NCBI RefSeq assembly: GCF_002920635.1
Contig: NZ_PQSR01000034.1
Location: 1 to 64,000, forward strand
DNA: 64,000 nucleotides
DNA from: Streptomyces sp. Ru72
GTDB lineage: Bacteria; Actinomycetota; Actinomycetes; Streptomycetales; Streptomycetaceae
Direction of reading: 5' to 3'
Part shown: piece by piece, positions 40,440 to 48,719 of the stretch
Position numbering within the stretch: position 1 is the stretch's first letter
How the letters are laid out: each line of letters starts with the position of its first letter
The notes under the pieces: generated by a model
Told to the model about the DNA's origin: nothing
Seen by the model: only the letters and a program-made list of their open reading frames with translations
Database searches by the model: none
Made by a program: the position numbers and the translations under genes

Positions 40440-40572
40440 CCGGACGGGCCCTTGCCCAACGCTTTCGCCGCGAGGCGCTCGGCGCGCGACGGGGCGGGCG
40501 TCCTCACCGCACGGAGACTGCCCGCCGACGTCCTTACGCGCGCCGGAACCTGGACATCGCCGCCGCGCGGCT

Positions 40573-41928
40573 TCAGCTCGCCGCGTAGTTCCGCAGGAAC
40601 AGCGCCTCCGCCACCGACAGCCGCTCCAACTCCTCAGGGGACACACTCTCGTTGACCGCGTGGATCTGGGCCTCCGGCTCGCTGAGACCTATCAGCAGGA
40701 TCTCCGCACCCGGGTACAGGGACGCGAGGGTGTTGCAGAGCGGGATGGAGCCGCCCTGACCGGCGTAGTTCATCTCCTGGCCGGGGTAGGCGACCGCCAT
40801 CGCCTCGGCCATCGCCGCGTACGCCGGACTCGAGGTGTCCGCGCGGAACGGCTGGCCCTGACCGATCTGCTCCGTCCGCACCCGGGCGCCCCACGGCGTG
40901 TGCGTCTCCAGGTGGGCCTGGAGCAGCTTCGTCGCCTCGGCCGCGTCCACGCCCGGCGGCACCCGGAGGCTGATCAGCGCCCGCGCGTTCGCCTGCACCG
41001 ACGGGGTCGCACCGACGACCGGCGGGCAGTCGATGCCGAGGACGGTCACGGCCGGGCGGCTCCAGATGCGGTCCGCGACCGACCCGGAACCGATCAGCTC
41101 CACCCCGTCGAGGACCTTGGCATCCTTGCGGAACTGCTCCTCGTCGTAACTCAGGCCCTCCCACGCGGACTCGCCGTCGAGTCCCTCCACGGTCGTCGAA
41201 CCGTCCTCAGCGCGCAGCGAGTCCAGCACACGGATCAGCGCGGCCAGCGCGTCGGGCGCCGCGCCGCCGAACTGACCGGAGTGCAGGTTGCCTTCGAGGG
41301 TGTCGATCTGGACGCGGACCAGGGTCATACCGCGCAGGGTGGTGGTCACGGTCGGCAGTCCGGCGCGGAAGTTGCCCGCATCGCCGATGACGATCGTGTC
41401 GGCCGCGAGAAGATCGGGATGCTCCTCGGCGTACCGCTCCAGACCGCCCGTGCCCTGCTCCTCCGAGCCCTCGGCGATGACCTTGACGTGCACGGGCACG
41501 CCACCGTTCGCCTTGAGTGCGCGCAGCGCCAGCAGATGCATGATGACGCCGCCCTTGCAGTCGGCGGTGCCGCGCCCGTACCAGCGGCCGTCACGCTCGG
41601 TCAGCTCGAACGGCGGTGTGGTCCAGCCGGCCTCGTCCAGCGGCGGCTGGACGTCGTAATGGGCGTAGAGCAGCACTGTCTTCGCGCCCTCGGGGCCCGG
41701 CAGGTAGCCGTAGACCGACTGCGTGCCGTCCGGGGTGTCGAGCAGCGCCACGTCCTGGAAGCCTTCGGCGGTGAGCGCGTCGGCGATCCACCGCGCGGCG
41801 CCCTCGCTCTCGCTCCTCGGGAACTGGTCGAAGTCCGCCACCGACTTGAAGGCCACCAGCTCGGTGAGCTCCTCCTTCGCCCTGGGCATCAGCGAAGCGA
41901 CGGTCTCGGCGACCGGATTCGACGACAT
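40573..41928 (-). CDS. M20-family dipeptidase (CNDP/PepV-like)
   Basis: A 451-residue di-zinc peptidase. Metal and catalytic motifs: LYAHYDVQPP (His and Asp), WYGRGTADCKGG (bridging Asp), and VIAEGSEEQGTGGL (general-base Glu), then IGDAG and the lid domain with GNLHSGQFGG. Related enzymes cleave dipeptides such as Xaa-His in the cytoplasm, and this one would suit the neighbouring peptide importer. ATG 41928 has AGGAGGA upstream. A 6-bp dyad (AGGTAC-cgatga-GTACCT, 41956-41973) lies in its 5' leader. Confidence 0.92.
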   Translation of the reverse strand: MSSNPVAETVASLMPRAKEELTELVAFKSVADFDQFPRSESEGAARWIADALTAEGFQDVALLDTPDGTQSVYGYLPGPEGAKTVLLYAHYDVQPPLDEAGWTTPPFELTERDGRWYGRGTADCKGGVIMHLLALRALKANGGVPVHVKVIAEGSEEQGTGGLERYAEEHPDLLAADTIVIGDAGNFRAGLPTVTTTLRGMTLVRVQIDTLEGNLHSGQFGGAAPDALAALIRVLDSLRAEDGSTTVEGLDGESAWEGLSYDEEQFRKDAKVLDGVELIGSGSVADRIWSRPAVTVLGIDCPPVVGATPSVQANARALISLRVPPGVDAAEATKLLQAHLETHTPWGARVRTEQIGQGQPFRADTSSPAYAAMAEAMAVAYPGQEMNYAGQGGSIPLCNTLASLYPGAEILLIGLSEPEAQIHAVNESVSPEELERLSVAEALFLRNYAAS

Positions 41929-42139
41929 GGAAGCGCTCCTCCTGGGGTGCGACTCAGGTACCGATGAGTACCTCGGGTGTGTACGTGTGTGGATGTGTAC
42001 GGGCGGTCCTTCGGGCGTACGCGCATGCCGGCGCATGGCGCATACGCTGCAGATCCTCCCACAGCGGGCTGTGAGGACGCGGCCGTAGGATGCGGGGGAC
42101 AGATGCGGCAGGCGGCTTGATCGGGAGCAGTAGACCATC

Positions 42140-43372
42140 GTGAGCGGCGAGAACTCTTCGGCGGACGGCGTGCAGCGGGTGTGGGACGTCGTCGTGGTGG
42201 GCGCGGGACCCGCGGGGGCCTCGGCCGCCTACGCGGCGGCGGTCGCGGGACGCAGCGTGCTGTTGCTGGAGAAGGCCGAGCTGCCCCGCTACAAGACCTG
42301 CGGCGGCGGCATCATCGGCCCCTCGCGCGATGCCCTGCCGCCCGGCTTCGAGCTGCCGCTGCGCGACCGGGTGCACGCGGTGACCTTCTCGAACAACGGC
42401 CGCTTCACCCGCACCCGCCGCTCCAAGCAGATGCTGTTCGGACTGATCAACCGGCCCGAGTTCGACCAGCAGCTCGTCGAGTACGCGCAGAAGGCGGGTG
42501 CCGAGCTGCGTACCGGTGCCACGGTGTCGCGGGTCGAGCAGCACGGCTCGGCGGTGCCCGACCGGCGCACGGTCGCCGTCGTCCTGCAGGGCGGCGAGAC
42601 GCTGCTGGCCCGGGCCGTGGTGGGCGCGGACGGCAGCGCCAGCCGGATAGGAGCCCACGTCGGGGTGAAGCTCGACCAGGTGGATCTCGGCCTGGAGGCG
42701 GAGATCCCGGTTCCGGAGACCGTCGCGGAGGACTGGAAGGGGCGCGTCCTCATTGATTGGGGACCGATGCCGGGAAGCTACGGCTGGGTGTTCCCGAAGG
42801 GTGACACGCTGACCGTGGGCGTGATCTCGGCGCGCGGTGAAGGCGCCGCGACCAAGCGGTACTTGGAGGACTTCATCGCCCGGCTCGGACTCTCCGGGTT
42901 CCGTCCGAGCATTTCTTCCGGGCACCTGACCCGCTGCCGCGCCGACGACTCGCCGCTGTCGCGCGGGCGGGTGCTGGTGTGCGGGGACGCGGCGGGGCTG
43001 CTGGAGCCGTGGACCCGGGAGGGGATCTCCTTCGCGCTGCGATCGGGACGGCTGGCGGGGGAGTGGGCGGTACGGATCGCGGAGGCGCACGACGCCGTGG
43101 ACACGCGCCGTCAGGCCCTGAACTACGCCTTCGCGATCAAGGCCGGGCTCGGCGTCGAGATGAGCGTCGGCAGGCGGCTGCTGAGCGTGTTCGAACGCCG
43201 CCCTGGTCTCTTCCACGCGGCGCTGACCGGGTTCCGGCCCGCCTGGAACGCGTTCAAGGACATCACGCAGGGCGCCACGTCCCTGGGCGAGATCGTCCGC
43301 AACCGCCCGATCGCCCAGCGAGCCCTGACCGCGCTGGACCGGGGGTCGGCGGGCGGCGACGTCAGTTCGTGA
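42140..43372 (+). CDS. geranylgeranyl reductase-family flavoprotein
   Basis: A 410-residue FAD-dependent oxidoreductase: FAD fold VWDVVVVGAGPAGASAAYAA near residue 14, PRYKTCGGGIIG (the family signature after the first helix), ARAVVGADGSASRIG, and the GDAAGLLEPWTREGISFALRSG motif (quoted in part at about 285-306). Members reduce isoprenoid double bonds or act on aromatic substrates; in actinomycetes the physiological substrate is often a menaquinone or polyprenyl side chain, but this cannot be assigned here. GTG 42140 has only a distant GGGAG. The last 11 bp overlap the convergent reductase gene. Confidence 0.88.
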   Translation: MSGENSSADGVQRVWDVVVVGAGPAGASAAYAAAVAGRSVLLLEKAELPRYKTCGGGIIGPSRDALPPGFELPLRDRVHAVTFSNNGRFTRTRRSKQMLFGLINRPEFDQQLVEYAQKAGAELRTGATVSRVEQHGSAVPDRRTVAVVLQGGETLLARAVVGADGSASRIGAHVGVKLDQVDLGLEAEIPVPETVAEDWKGRVLIDWGPMPGSYGWVFPKGDTLTVGVISARGEGAATKRYLEDFIARLGLSGFRPSISSGHLTRCRADDSPLSRGRVLVCGDAAGLLEPWTREGISFALRSGRLAGEWAVRIAEAHDAVDTRRQALNYAFAIKAGLGVEMSVGRRLLSVFERRPGLFHAALTGFRPAWNAFKDITQGATSLGEIVRNRPIAQRALTALDRGSAGGDVSS

Positions 43373-43823
43373 CCGTGATCCGGAAGACGGGGTGGTCGGG
43401 GGCGATGCGGCGCAGGTCGGCGTCGGGGGAGTCGGCGCCGACCCCGTTGAAGAAGACGCCGACCTCGGCCTTCCAGCGCCTGAGGTAGGCGCGCAGCAGC
43501 GGGACCTTGTCGTCGTCGGCGACCTCCGTGGCGGTGAACACGTCCACGTCCTTGCCGAGCCGGAGCTCGCCGCCGCCGGCGGCACGCATGTTGTGAGTCC
43601 ACTGGACGTGGCCGCGGGGGGCGAGAAGGTACTGCTGCCCGTCCACGGTCAGCAGGTTGACGGGGGTGGTCCGCCACTCGCCGGTCTTGCGACCGCGGAC
43701 CGCGAGAACCCGGGAGCCCCAGACACTGATGCCACGGCGGGTCAGCCAGGCCACGGCGCGGTTGAAGACGTTCACCGTGAACCAGCCGGGCTTACGGACG
43801 TGCGCGGACCGGGCGTCGGACAT
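43362..43823 (-). CDS. deazaflavin (F420)-dependent nitroreductase-family protein
   Basis: A 153-residue split-barrel protein of the Ddn family. Typical segments: VLAVRGRKTGEWRTTPVNLL (cofactor phosphate-binding), QYLLAPRGHVQWTHNMRAAG and the C-terminal DHPVFRI. These proteins bind F420 and reduce quinones, enones or nitro compounds. A GGGAGG ribosome site precedes ATG 43823. It is divergent from a TetR regulator; the 253-bp gap contains at least three copies of an 11-bp dyad, so it is probably the regulator's target. Confidence 0.9.
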   Translation of the reverse strand: MSDARSAHVRKPGWFTVNVFNRAVAWLTRRGISVWGSRVLAVRGRKTGEWRTTPVNLLTVDGQQYLLAPRGHVQWTHNMRAAGGGELRLGKDVDVFTATEVADDDKVPLLRAYLRRWKAEVGVFFNGVGADSPDADLRRIAPDHPVFRITVTN

Positions 43824-43850
43824 GACGGGCCTCCCTGGGCCTGAAAGTGT

Positions 43851-43952
43851 GAGCGGTGCTCTCGCTTGAGAGCAGTGTGCGCGAGATCGGTGATCCGAGT
43901 CAAGAGCAGTGCTCTCTTTTTAGGGCGGCGCTCTTGGTACGGAGCAGCGCTC
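43851..43952. promoter_or_regulatory. cluster of GAGCRGYGCTC dyads, candidate TetR operators
   Basis: Three related dyads: GAGCGGTGCTC (43851-43861), GAGCAGTGCTC (43904-43914, in the larger AGAGCAGTGCTCT) and GAGCAGCGCTC (43942-43952), plus the inverted pair TGCTCTC-gctt-GAGAGCA at 43857-43874 and a degenerate copy at 44021-44035. They fill the divergent promoter between the F420-type reductase and the TetR gene. Confidence 0.7.
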
Positions 43953-44076
43953 CTTGGTGAGCACTCAGTCGCGCCTTTCCGTCGCGACCACCACACACCT
44001 CGGAGCCCACCGCTCACCTCAGAGTGCACCGCTCTCGTTTGTGTGCGCTGCTCCGGAACCGTGGCACACTGCCCCC

Positions 44077-44769
44077 ATGAACGTCCCCCAAGGAGCCCGC
44101 GCCCGCGCCCGCAGGGAGGTAACCGCCGCCATCAAGGACGAGGCGCGCAGACAGCTCGCCGCCGGGGGCGCCGCCGCGCTCTCCCTGCGCGCCGTCGCCC
44201 GCGAGCTGGGCATGGTCTCCTCCGCGCTCTACCGCTACTTCCCCAGCCGCGACGACCTGCTCACCGCGCTCATCATCGACGCCTACGACTCCCTCGGTGA
44301 GGCCGCCGAGGCCGCCGACGCGGAGGCAGGCGACGCCGCCCCCGCCCAGCGTTGGGTCGCCGTGTGCGAAGCCGTGCGCGCCTGGGCGCTGGCGCAACCG
44401 CACGAGTACGCGCTCATCTACGGCTCGCCCGTGCCCGGATACTCCGCACCCCAGGCCACGGTCCCGGCCGCCTCCCGCGTCGGGGTCCTGCTGATCGGCA
44501 TCGTCCGCGACGCGTACCGGCAGCGCGGTGTGGCCCGCACCCGGATCCCCGCCGAGCTCGAGCCCGAAGCCCGGCGCATGGCCGGCGAGCTGGCGCCCGA
44601 CCTGCCGCCCGAGGCGGTCGCCGCGCTGGTCGCCGCCTGGGCGCAGTTGTACGGGCTGGTGGGGTTCGAGCTGTTCGGGCAGTTCGACAACGTCGTGGAG
44701 GACCGCGCGACGTTCTTCCGGCACGCGGCGGCCCAGCTCGCGCACGGCGTGGGCCTGGTGTTCCCGTAG
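44077..44769 (+). CDS. TetR-family regulator with TetR_C_33-like ligand domain
   Basis: A 230-residue regulator. The N-terminal HTH is ARREVTAAIKDEARRQLAAGG, then LSLRAVARELGMVSSALYRYF (about residues 38-58, quoted in part), and the ligand domain starts around residue 90 (WVAVCEAVRAWALAQPHEYALIYG is characteristic of the C-terminal subfamily often called WHG). ATG 44077 has no clear ribosome site. It is probably autoregulated, and it controls the divergent F420-type reductase through the GAGCRGYGCTC repeats. The ligand is unknown. Confidence 0.9.
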   Translation: MNVPQGARARARREVTAAIKDEARRQLAAGGAAALSLRAVARELGMVSSALYRYFPSRDDLLTALIIDAYDSLGEAAEAADAEAGDAAPAQRWVAVCEAVRAWALAQPHEYALIYGSPVPGYSAPQATVPAASRVGVLLIGIVRDAYRQRGVARTRIPAELEPEARRMAGELAPDLPPEAVAALVAAWAQLYGLVGFELFGQFDNVVEDRATFFRHAAAQLAHGVGLVFP

Positions 44770-44791
44770 GGGGCCCGGTGTTCCCATAGGC

Positions 44792-44809
44792 GTACTCCCC
44801 GGGGAGTAC
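44792..44809. promoter_or_regulatory. 18-bp perfect palindrome before the two-component operon
   Basis: GTACTCCCC-GGGGAGTAC, followed by the 8-bp palindrome GTGATCAC (44812-44819). It lies 59 bp upstream of the kinase ATG, just above the position of a -35 box. It is a candidate binding site for the encoded response regulator, or a short hairpin ending the TetR transcript. Confidence 0.6.
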
Positions 44810-44867
44810 CCGTGATCACCTCCCCCGGTCGACGCTGTTCCCCTCAGGCGCGTCTAGCGTGAACGGC

Positions 44868-46097
44868 ATGGAGGAGCAGCACGCAGACGCCCCGTGGCGG
44901 TGGCACGGACCGCGGTGGTGGAGGCATGGACCCGGCGGCTCCGGCCTGCCCTGGCGCTCCACCCTGTTGTGCACCGCCTTCGTGCTCGTCGGCACGCACT
45001 TCTCCGCCCGCAACCAGCACGGCCACCGCGCGTCCCTCGACGTCCTCGCCTACGTGCTGGTCGTCGTCGCCTCCGGGGCACTGCTGTGGCGGCAGCGGCA
45101 TCCCGTGCCGGTCGTCTTCGTGACGGCCGTGGCGGCCACGGTGTACCTGGGCGCCGGATACCCGTACGGCCCGGTCTTCCTCACCGTCGCCGTCGGCTGC
45201 TTCAGCGCCCTCGCCGCGGGGTGCCGCACCGCGGCGTGGACGGCTGTCGGGATGTTCTGGGCCGGACACGTCCTGGTCGCGCACTGGCTGTACCGATGGC
45301 TGCCGCCGCCGGGGGACTCCGCGGCCTCCTGGGGGCAGGAACTGCTCATCTCCGCCTGGCTGGTGGCGATCGTGGCGATGGCGGAACTCGTGCGCATCCG
45401 GCGCGAGCAGTGGGCGCGCGAGCGGGCCGAACGGGCGCAGGCCGCGCGGCGGCGCGCCGACGAGGAGCGGCTGCGCATCGCCCGTGAGCTCCACGACGTC
45501 CTCGCCCACAGCATTTCGGTGATCAACGTCCAGGCCGGCGTCGGCCTGGCACTGCTGGACTCCGATCCGGAGCAGGCGCGTACGGCGCTCACCACCATCA
45601 AGGCCGCCAGCAAGGAGGCGCTCGGGGAGGTGCGTCAGGTGCTCGACAGTCTGCGCACGCCGGGGGACGCGCCGCGCGCGCCGGCGCCGGGTCTGGACCG
45701 GCTGCCGGAACTCGTCGAGCAGGCCGCGGACGCCGGGCTGACGGTGACGGTCGACGGCGAGGCGCCGCAGCTTGCGCCGGGCACCGATCTCGCCGCGTTC
45801 CGCATCGTGCAGGAGGCGCTCACCAACGTCGTACGCCACTCGGGGTCACGGCACGCGCGCGTGCGCATCGACAGCGCTCAGGGCACGCTGCGGCTTCGCG
45901 TCGACGACGACGGGCCCGCGACCGGCGCCGAGGCGGGCGGGAGCGGGAACGGCCTGGCCGGGATGCGGGAGCGGGCGGCCGCGCTCGGTGGCACGATCGA
46001 GGCGGGCCCGCGCACGGACGGCGGTTTCCGGGTGCTTGCCGTACTGCCGCTGAGGACGTCGACCGAGGGGGCACTCGCGCACAGGGAGGACCGTTGA
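44868..46097 (+). CDS. NarL-type sensor histidine kinase
   Basis: A 409-residue membrane kinase. Four to five N-terminal helices (about residues 30-160) form an embedded sensor without a large extracellular domain; a linker helix leads to the HisKA_3 dimerisation domain with the phosphoacceptor His in RIARELHDVLAHSISVINVQ, and a C-terminal HATPase with LTNVVRHSGSRHARV (N box) and GNGLAGMRERAAALGG (G box). ATG 44868 has no Shine-Dalgarno; a TAGCGT hexamer at 44855-44860 suggests a leaderless transcript. It overlaps the response regulator by 4 bp. Confidence 0.93.
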   Translation: MEEQHADAPWRWHGPRWWRHGPGGSGLPWRSTLLCTAFVLVGTHFSARNQHGHRASLDVLAYVLVVVASGALLWRQRHPVPVVFVTAVAATVYLGAGYPYGPVFLTVAVGCFSALAAGCRTAAWTAVGMFWAGHVLVAHWLYRWLPPPGDSAASWGQELLISAWLVAIVAMAELVRIRREQWARERAERAQAARRRADEERLRIARELHDVLAHSISVINVQAGVGLALLDSDPEQARTALTTIKAASKEALGEVRQVLDSLRTPGDAPRAPAPGLDRLPELVEQAADAGLTVTVDGEAPQLAPGTDLAAFRIVQEALTNVVRHSGSRHARVRIDSAQGTLRLRVDDDGPATGAEAGGSGNGLAGMRERAAALGGTIEAGPRTDGGFRVLAVLPLRTSTEGALAHREDR

Positions 46098-46759
46098 TCC
46101 GGGTACTGCTCGCCGATGACCAGTCTTTGGTCAGGGCAGGGTTCAAGGCGCTGCTCGACGCCCAGCCCGACATCGAGGTGGCGGGGGAGGCCGCCGACGG
46201 CGAGGAGGCGTTGCGCGCGGTGCGCGAGGCGCGGCCCGACGTCGTGCTGATGGACATCCGCATGCCGCTGCTCGACGGGCTCGCCGCGACCCGCCGGATC
46301 ACTCGGGACCCGGACCTGGACGGCGTGAAGGTGGTCATGCTGACCACTTTCGAACTCGACGAGTACGTCTTCGAGGCGATCCGCTCCGGTGCCTCCGGCT
46401 TCCTCGTCAAGGACACCGAGCCGGAGGAACTCCTGCGTGCCGTACGGGCGGTGGTCGCGGGCGACGCCCTGCTCTCTCCGAGCGTGACCCGGCGGCTGAT
46501 CTCCGAGTTCGCGGCCCGCTCCAAGGAGCCCGCGGCCACCGCGTCGCTCACCGAACTCACCGAGCGGGAACGGGAGGTGATGGCCCTGGTCGGTATCGGC
46601 CTGTCCAACGAGGAGATCGCCCGCCGGCTCGTCGTCAGCCCGCTCACCGCGAAGACCCACGTCAGCCGCACCATGGTCAAGCTGGGCGCGCGGGACAGGG
46701 CCCAACTGGTCGTACTGGCCTACGAGTCGGGGCTGGTGCGACCGGGGTGGCTGGGCTGA
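46094..46759 (+). CDS. NarL/FixJ-type response regulator
   Basis: A 221-residue regulator. The receiver domain has acidic pocket LLADDQ and phosphoacceptor D54 in VVLMDIRMPLLDG, T/K residues in MLTTFE and FLVKD; the C-terminal LuxR HTH covers about residues 155-210 (LTEREREVMALVGIGLSNEEIA, ending AKTHVSRTMVKLGARDR). The TTG start overlaps the kinase stop and has GGGAGGA 3-4 nt upstream. It works with the neighbouring kinase; its likely autoregulatory site is the 18-bp palindrome at 44792-44809. Its 3' end overlaps the convergent DUF6332 gene by 40 bp. Confidence 0.94.
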   Translation: MIRVLLADDQSLVRAGFKALLDAQPDIEVAGEAADGEEALRAVREARPDVVLMDIRMPLLDGLAATRRITRDPDLDGVKVVMLTTFELDEYVFEAIRSGASGFLVKDTEPEELLRAVRAVVAGDALLSPSVTRRLISEFAARSKEPAATASLTELTEREREVMALVGIGLSNEEIARRLVVSPLTAKTHVSRTMVKLGARDRAQLVVLAYESGLVRPGWLG

Positions 46760-47028
46760 GCACCCACGCCGCGCCCGAAGCGGACCAGCACGCTGACGAC
46801 GCGCACGACGAACAGCACGGAGGCCACCGCGGCACCCGAGACGACGAGCGGGTGCCGCGTGCCGCCCGACAGCCCGAAGACGAAGGCCGGCCCCGCCACC
46901 GCCCCGAACACCAGGGCCGCCGCGAACGCCGCACTGCACAGGGCGTATCCGATCTCGACGGTGATCGCGTCGCGCTGCGCCTGTGACCGCCGCCCGCTCC
47001 CCGACGCACGCCCCCCGTGGTTCTCCAT
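46720..47028 (-). CDS. DUF6332 small membrane protein
   Basis: A 102-residue protein: short polar N-terminus (MENHGGRASGSGRRSQAQRD), then two membrane helices (YALCSAAFAAALVFGAVAGPAFVFGL and LVVSGAAVASVLFVVRVVSVLV, each about 22-26 residues), matching the Streptomyces DUF6332 family of unknown function. No ribosome site precedes ATG 47028, and a large hairpin lies only 17 bp upstream. It overlaps the convergent response regulator gene by 40 bp. Confidence 0.7.
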   Translation of the reverse strand: MENHGGRASGSGRRSQAQRDAITVEIGYALCSAAFAAALVFGAVAGPAFVFGLSGGTRHPLVVSGAAVASVLFVVRVVSVLVRFGRGVGAQPSHPGRTSPDS

Positions 47029-47045
47029 GTCCCGAGTCAAACAGG

Positions 47046-47084
47046 CGTACGCCCGGCGGGGCAAGGAACCCCGCCGGGCGTACG
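47046..47084. terminator. strong hairpin (first of two) downstream of the DHA2 exporter
   Basis: Perfect 16-bp stem: 47046-47061 with 47069-47084, loop CAAGGAA. Symmetric enough to act in both directions; it separates the leftward exporter gene from DUF6332. Confidence 0.8.
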
Positions 47085-47106
47085 TGGGGAGGCGCCCCCC
47101 TGAGGC

Positions 47107-47148
47107 CTCTCGTCCGGATCACGCCGGCTCGCCTGATCCGGACGAGAG
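47107..47148. terminator. strong hairpin (second of two) adjoining the exporter stop
   Basis: Perfect 15-bp stem: 47107-47121 with 47134-47148, 12-nt loop, ending only 3 bp from the stop codon of the leftward MFS gene. Together with 47046-47084 it forms a tandem terminator. Confidence 0.8.
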
Positions 47149-47151
47149 ACC

Positions 47152-48633
47152 CTAGTCGCGGACCGCCACCGGTTCCGCGTGCGCCTCCTCCTGGAGGGAC
47201 TTCGCGACCACCAGGGACCGCTGTGTCCGGCGCGTGCGCAGGCCCGTGAGAGTGATCAGGAGACCTGCCAGGGCGATGCCCGTGACCACGATCAGGCCGG
47301 GCCGGTAGCTGTCGAGGACCGCCTGCGCGGAGGGATGCGCGGGGGCGTTGGCGGTCACCACCGCGGTCACGACGGCGAGGAAGATCGCGCCGCCCACCTG
47401 GACCGAGGTGTTGAGCAGGCCGGACACCATGCCCTGCTCGTGGTCGTCGACGCCGTTGGTGGCCTGGATGTTGAGCGAGGGGAAGACCAGGGCGCAGGCC
47501 GCGCCGATGAGCAGCATGCTCGGCAGGATGGCCGCCGCGTACACCGGGTGCAGGTTCACGCTCAGGAACAGGGCGTATCCGACGACCATGAGGGCGAAGC
47601 CCACCGCGATCAGCCGCTGGGTGCCGAAGCGGTCCACGATCGCGCCGACCTTCGTCGAGGACACCGCAACCAGCGCGCCCGCCGGCAGGAACGCGAGTGC
47701 CGTGTGCAGTGCCGACCAGCCGAGCAGCGACTGCATGTACAGGGTGACAAGGAACTGGAAGCCGACGTACGAGCCGAAGAAGGCCATCGCGCCGAGCTGG
47801 GCGCGGACCTGGTTGCCGGAGCGCAGTACGCCGAGCCGGATCAGCGGTCCCGCCGATCGTCGCTCGACCAGGACGAAGACGGTCAGGAGCGCGGCGACGG
47901 CGAGGAAGGACAGCAGCGTGCGGGCGGAGGCCCAGCCGACGTGCGGCGCCTCGACGACGGTGAAGACGAGCAGCAGCATCGACGCGGTGCCGACGACGGC
48001 GCCGGGGATGTCGTAGCCGTTGTGGTCCTTCTCGCGTGCGCTGCGCGGCAGCAGCTTCAGGCCCGCGAGCAGGGCGAGCAGCGCGATGGGCGCGGGCAGC
48101 AGCATGGTGAAGCGCCAACTGGCCTCGGTGAGCAGGCCGGACAGCACCAGGCCCATGGAGAACCCGGTGGCGGCGCAGGTGGTGTAGATCGACAGGGCTC
48201 GGTTGCGCAGCGGGCCCTCGGGGAAGGTCGTGGTGATGATCGACAGGCCCGCCGGTGCGGTGAACGCGGCGCTCAGGCCCTTGATGAACCGGCTGGCGAT
48301 CAGCAGCGGACCGGAGTCGACGAGCCCGCCGAGCAGTGAGGCGAGCGCGAAGACGCCCAGCGCCACCAGGAAGACCTGGCGCCGGCCGAGCAGGTCGGCG
48401 GTGCGTCCGCCGAGGAGCAGCAGCCCGCCGTAGCCGAGGATGTAGCCGCTGACGATCCACTGGAGCGTCGACGTCGTCAGGTGGAGGTCGGTCCCGATGG
48501 ACGGCAGGGCGACGCCGACCATGGACACGTCCAGCGCGTCGAGGAACATGGCGGCGCAGAGCACCAGCAGGGTGCCCCACAGCCGGGGGGTCCAGCGTCC
48601 TTCGAACGCGGGTGTGGTGAGCGGAGAGGTCAT
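47152..48633 (-). CDS. DHA2-family (14-TM) MFS drug exporter
   Basis: A 493-residue H+-coupled exporter with about 14 helices. Motif A LLLGGRTADLLGRRQVF, motif B LIASRFIKGLSAAFTAPAG, motif C TGFSMGLVLSGLLTEA, and the N-terminal motif D1 MFLDALDVSMVGVALPSI are all typical of QacA/EmrB-type pumps. ATG 48633 is used, though the ribosome site is weak. It is divergent from a MarR regulator, with an inverted repeat between them, so it is probably induced by an exported compound. Tandem hairpins terminate it. Confidence 0.93.
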   Translation of the reverse strand: MTSPLTTPAFEGRWTPRLWGTLLVLCAAMFLDALDVSMVGVALPSIGTDLHLTTSTLQWIVSGYILGYGGLLLLGGRTADLLGRRQVFLVALGVFALASLLGGLVDSGPLLIASRFIKGLSAAFTAPAGLSIITTTFPEGPLRNRALSIYTTCAATGFSMGLVLSGLLTEASWRFTMLLPAPIALLALLAGLKLLPRSAREKDHNGYDIPGAVVGTASMLLLVFTVVEAPHVGWASARTLLSFLAVAALLTVFVLVERRSAGPLIRLGVLRSGNQVRAQLGAMAFFGSYVGFQFLVTLYMQSLLGWSALHTALAFLPAGALVAVSSTKVGAIVDRFGTQRLIAVGFALMVVGYALFLSVNLHPVYAAAILPSMLLIGAACALVFPSLNIQATNGVDDHEQGMVSGLLNTSVQVGGAIFLAVVTAVVTANAPAHPSAQAVLDSYRPGLIVVTGIALAGLLITLTGLRTRRTQRSLVVAKSLQEEAHAEPVAVRD

Positions 48634-48656
48634 ACCCAAGAGACTTTCATGCGTCT

Positions 48657-48679
48657 GCATTGAATGCAAGCGCATTTAA
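48657..48679. promoter_or_regulatory. candidate MarR operator between exporter and regulator
   Basis: Two overlapping dyads in an AT-rich patch: GCATT-g-AATGC (48657-48667) and TTGAATGC-aagc-GCATTTAA (48660-48679, one mismatch per arm). It is located in the 86-bp divergent promoter of the DHA2 exporter and the MarR gene. Confidence 0.6.
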
Positions 48680-48719
48680 TTCAGGTGCAGCAAACTTCGT
48701 TCTCTGCTACGGTGCGGCC

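Noticed and set aside
34255-43823. A natural-product biosynthetic cluster around the peptide importer, dipeptidase, geranylgeranyl-reductase-like and F420-type genes
   Set aside because: No synthase, precursor peptide or tailoring set is present; each gene fits ordinary transport or redox metabolism.
45878-48580. A 900-codon minus-strand frame over the response regulator and DHA2 exporter
   Set aside because: It is out of frame with the real exporter and yields Arg/Ala-rich sequence without structure.
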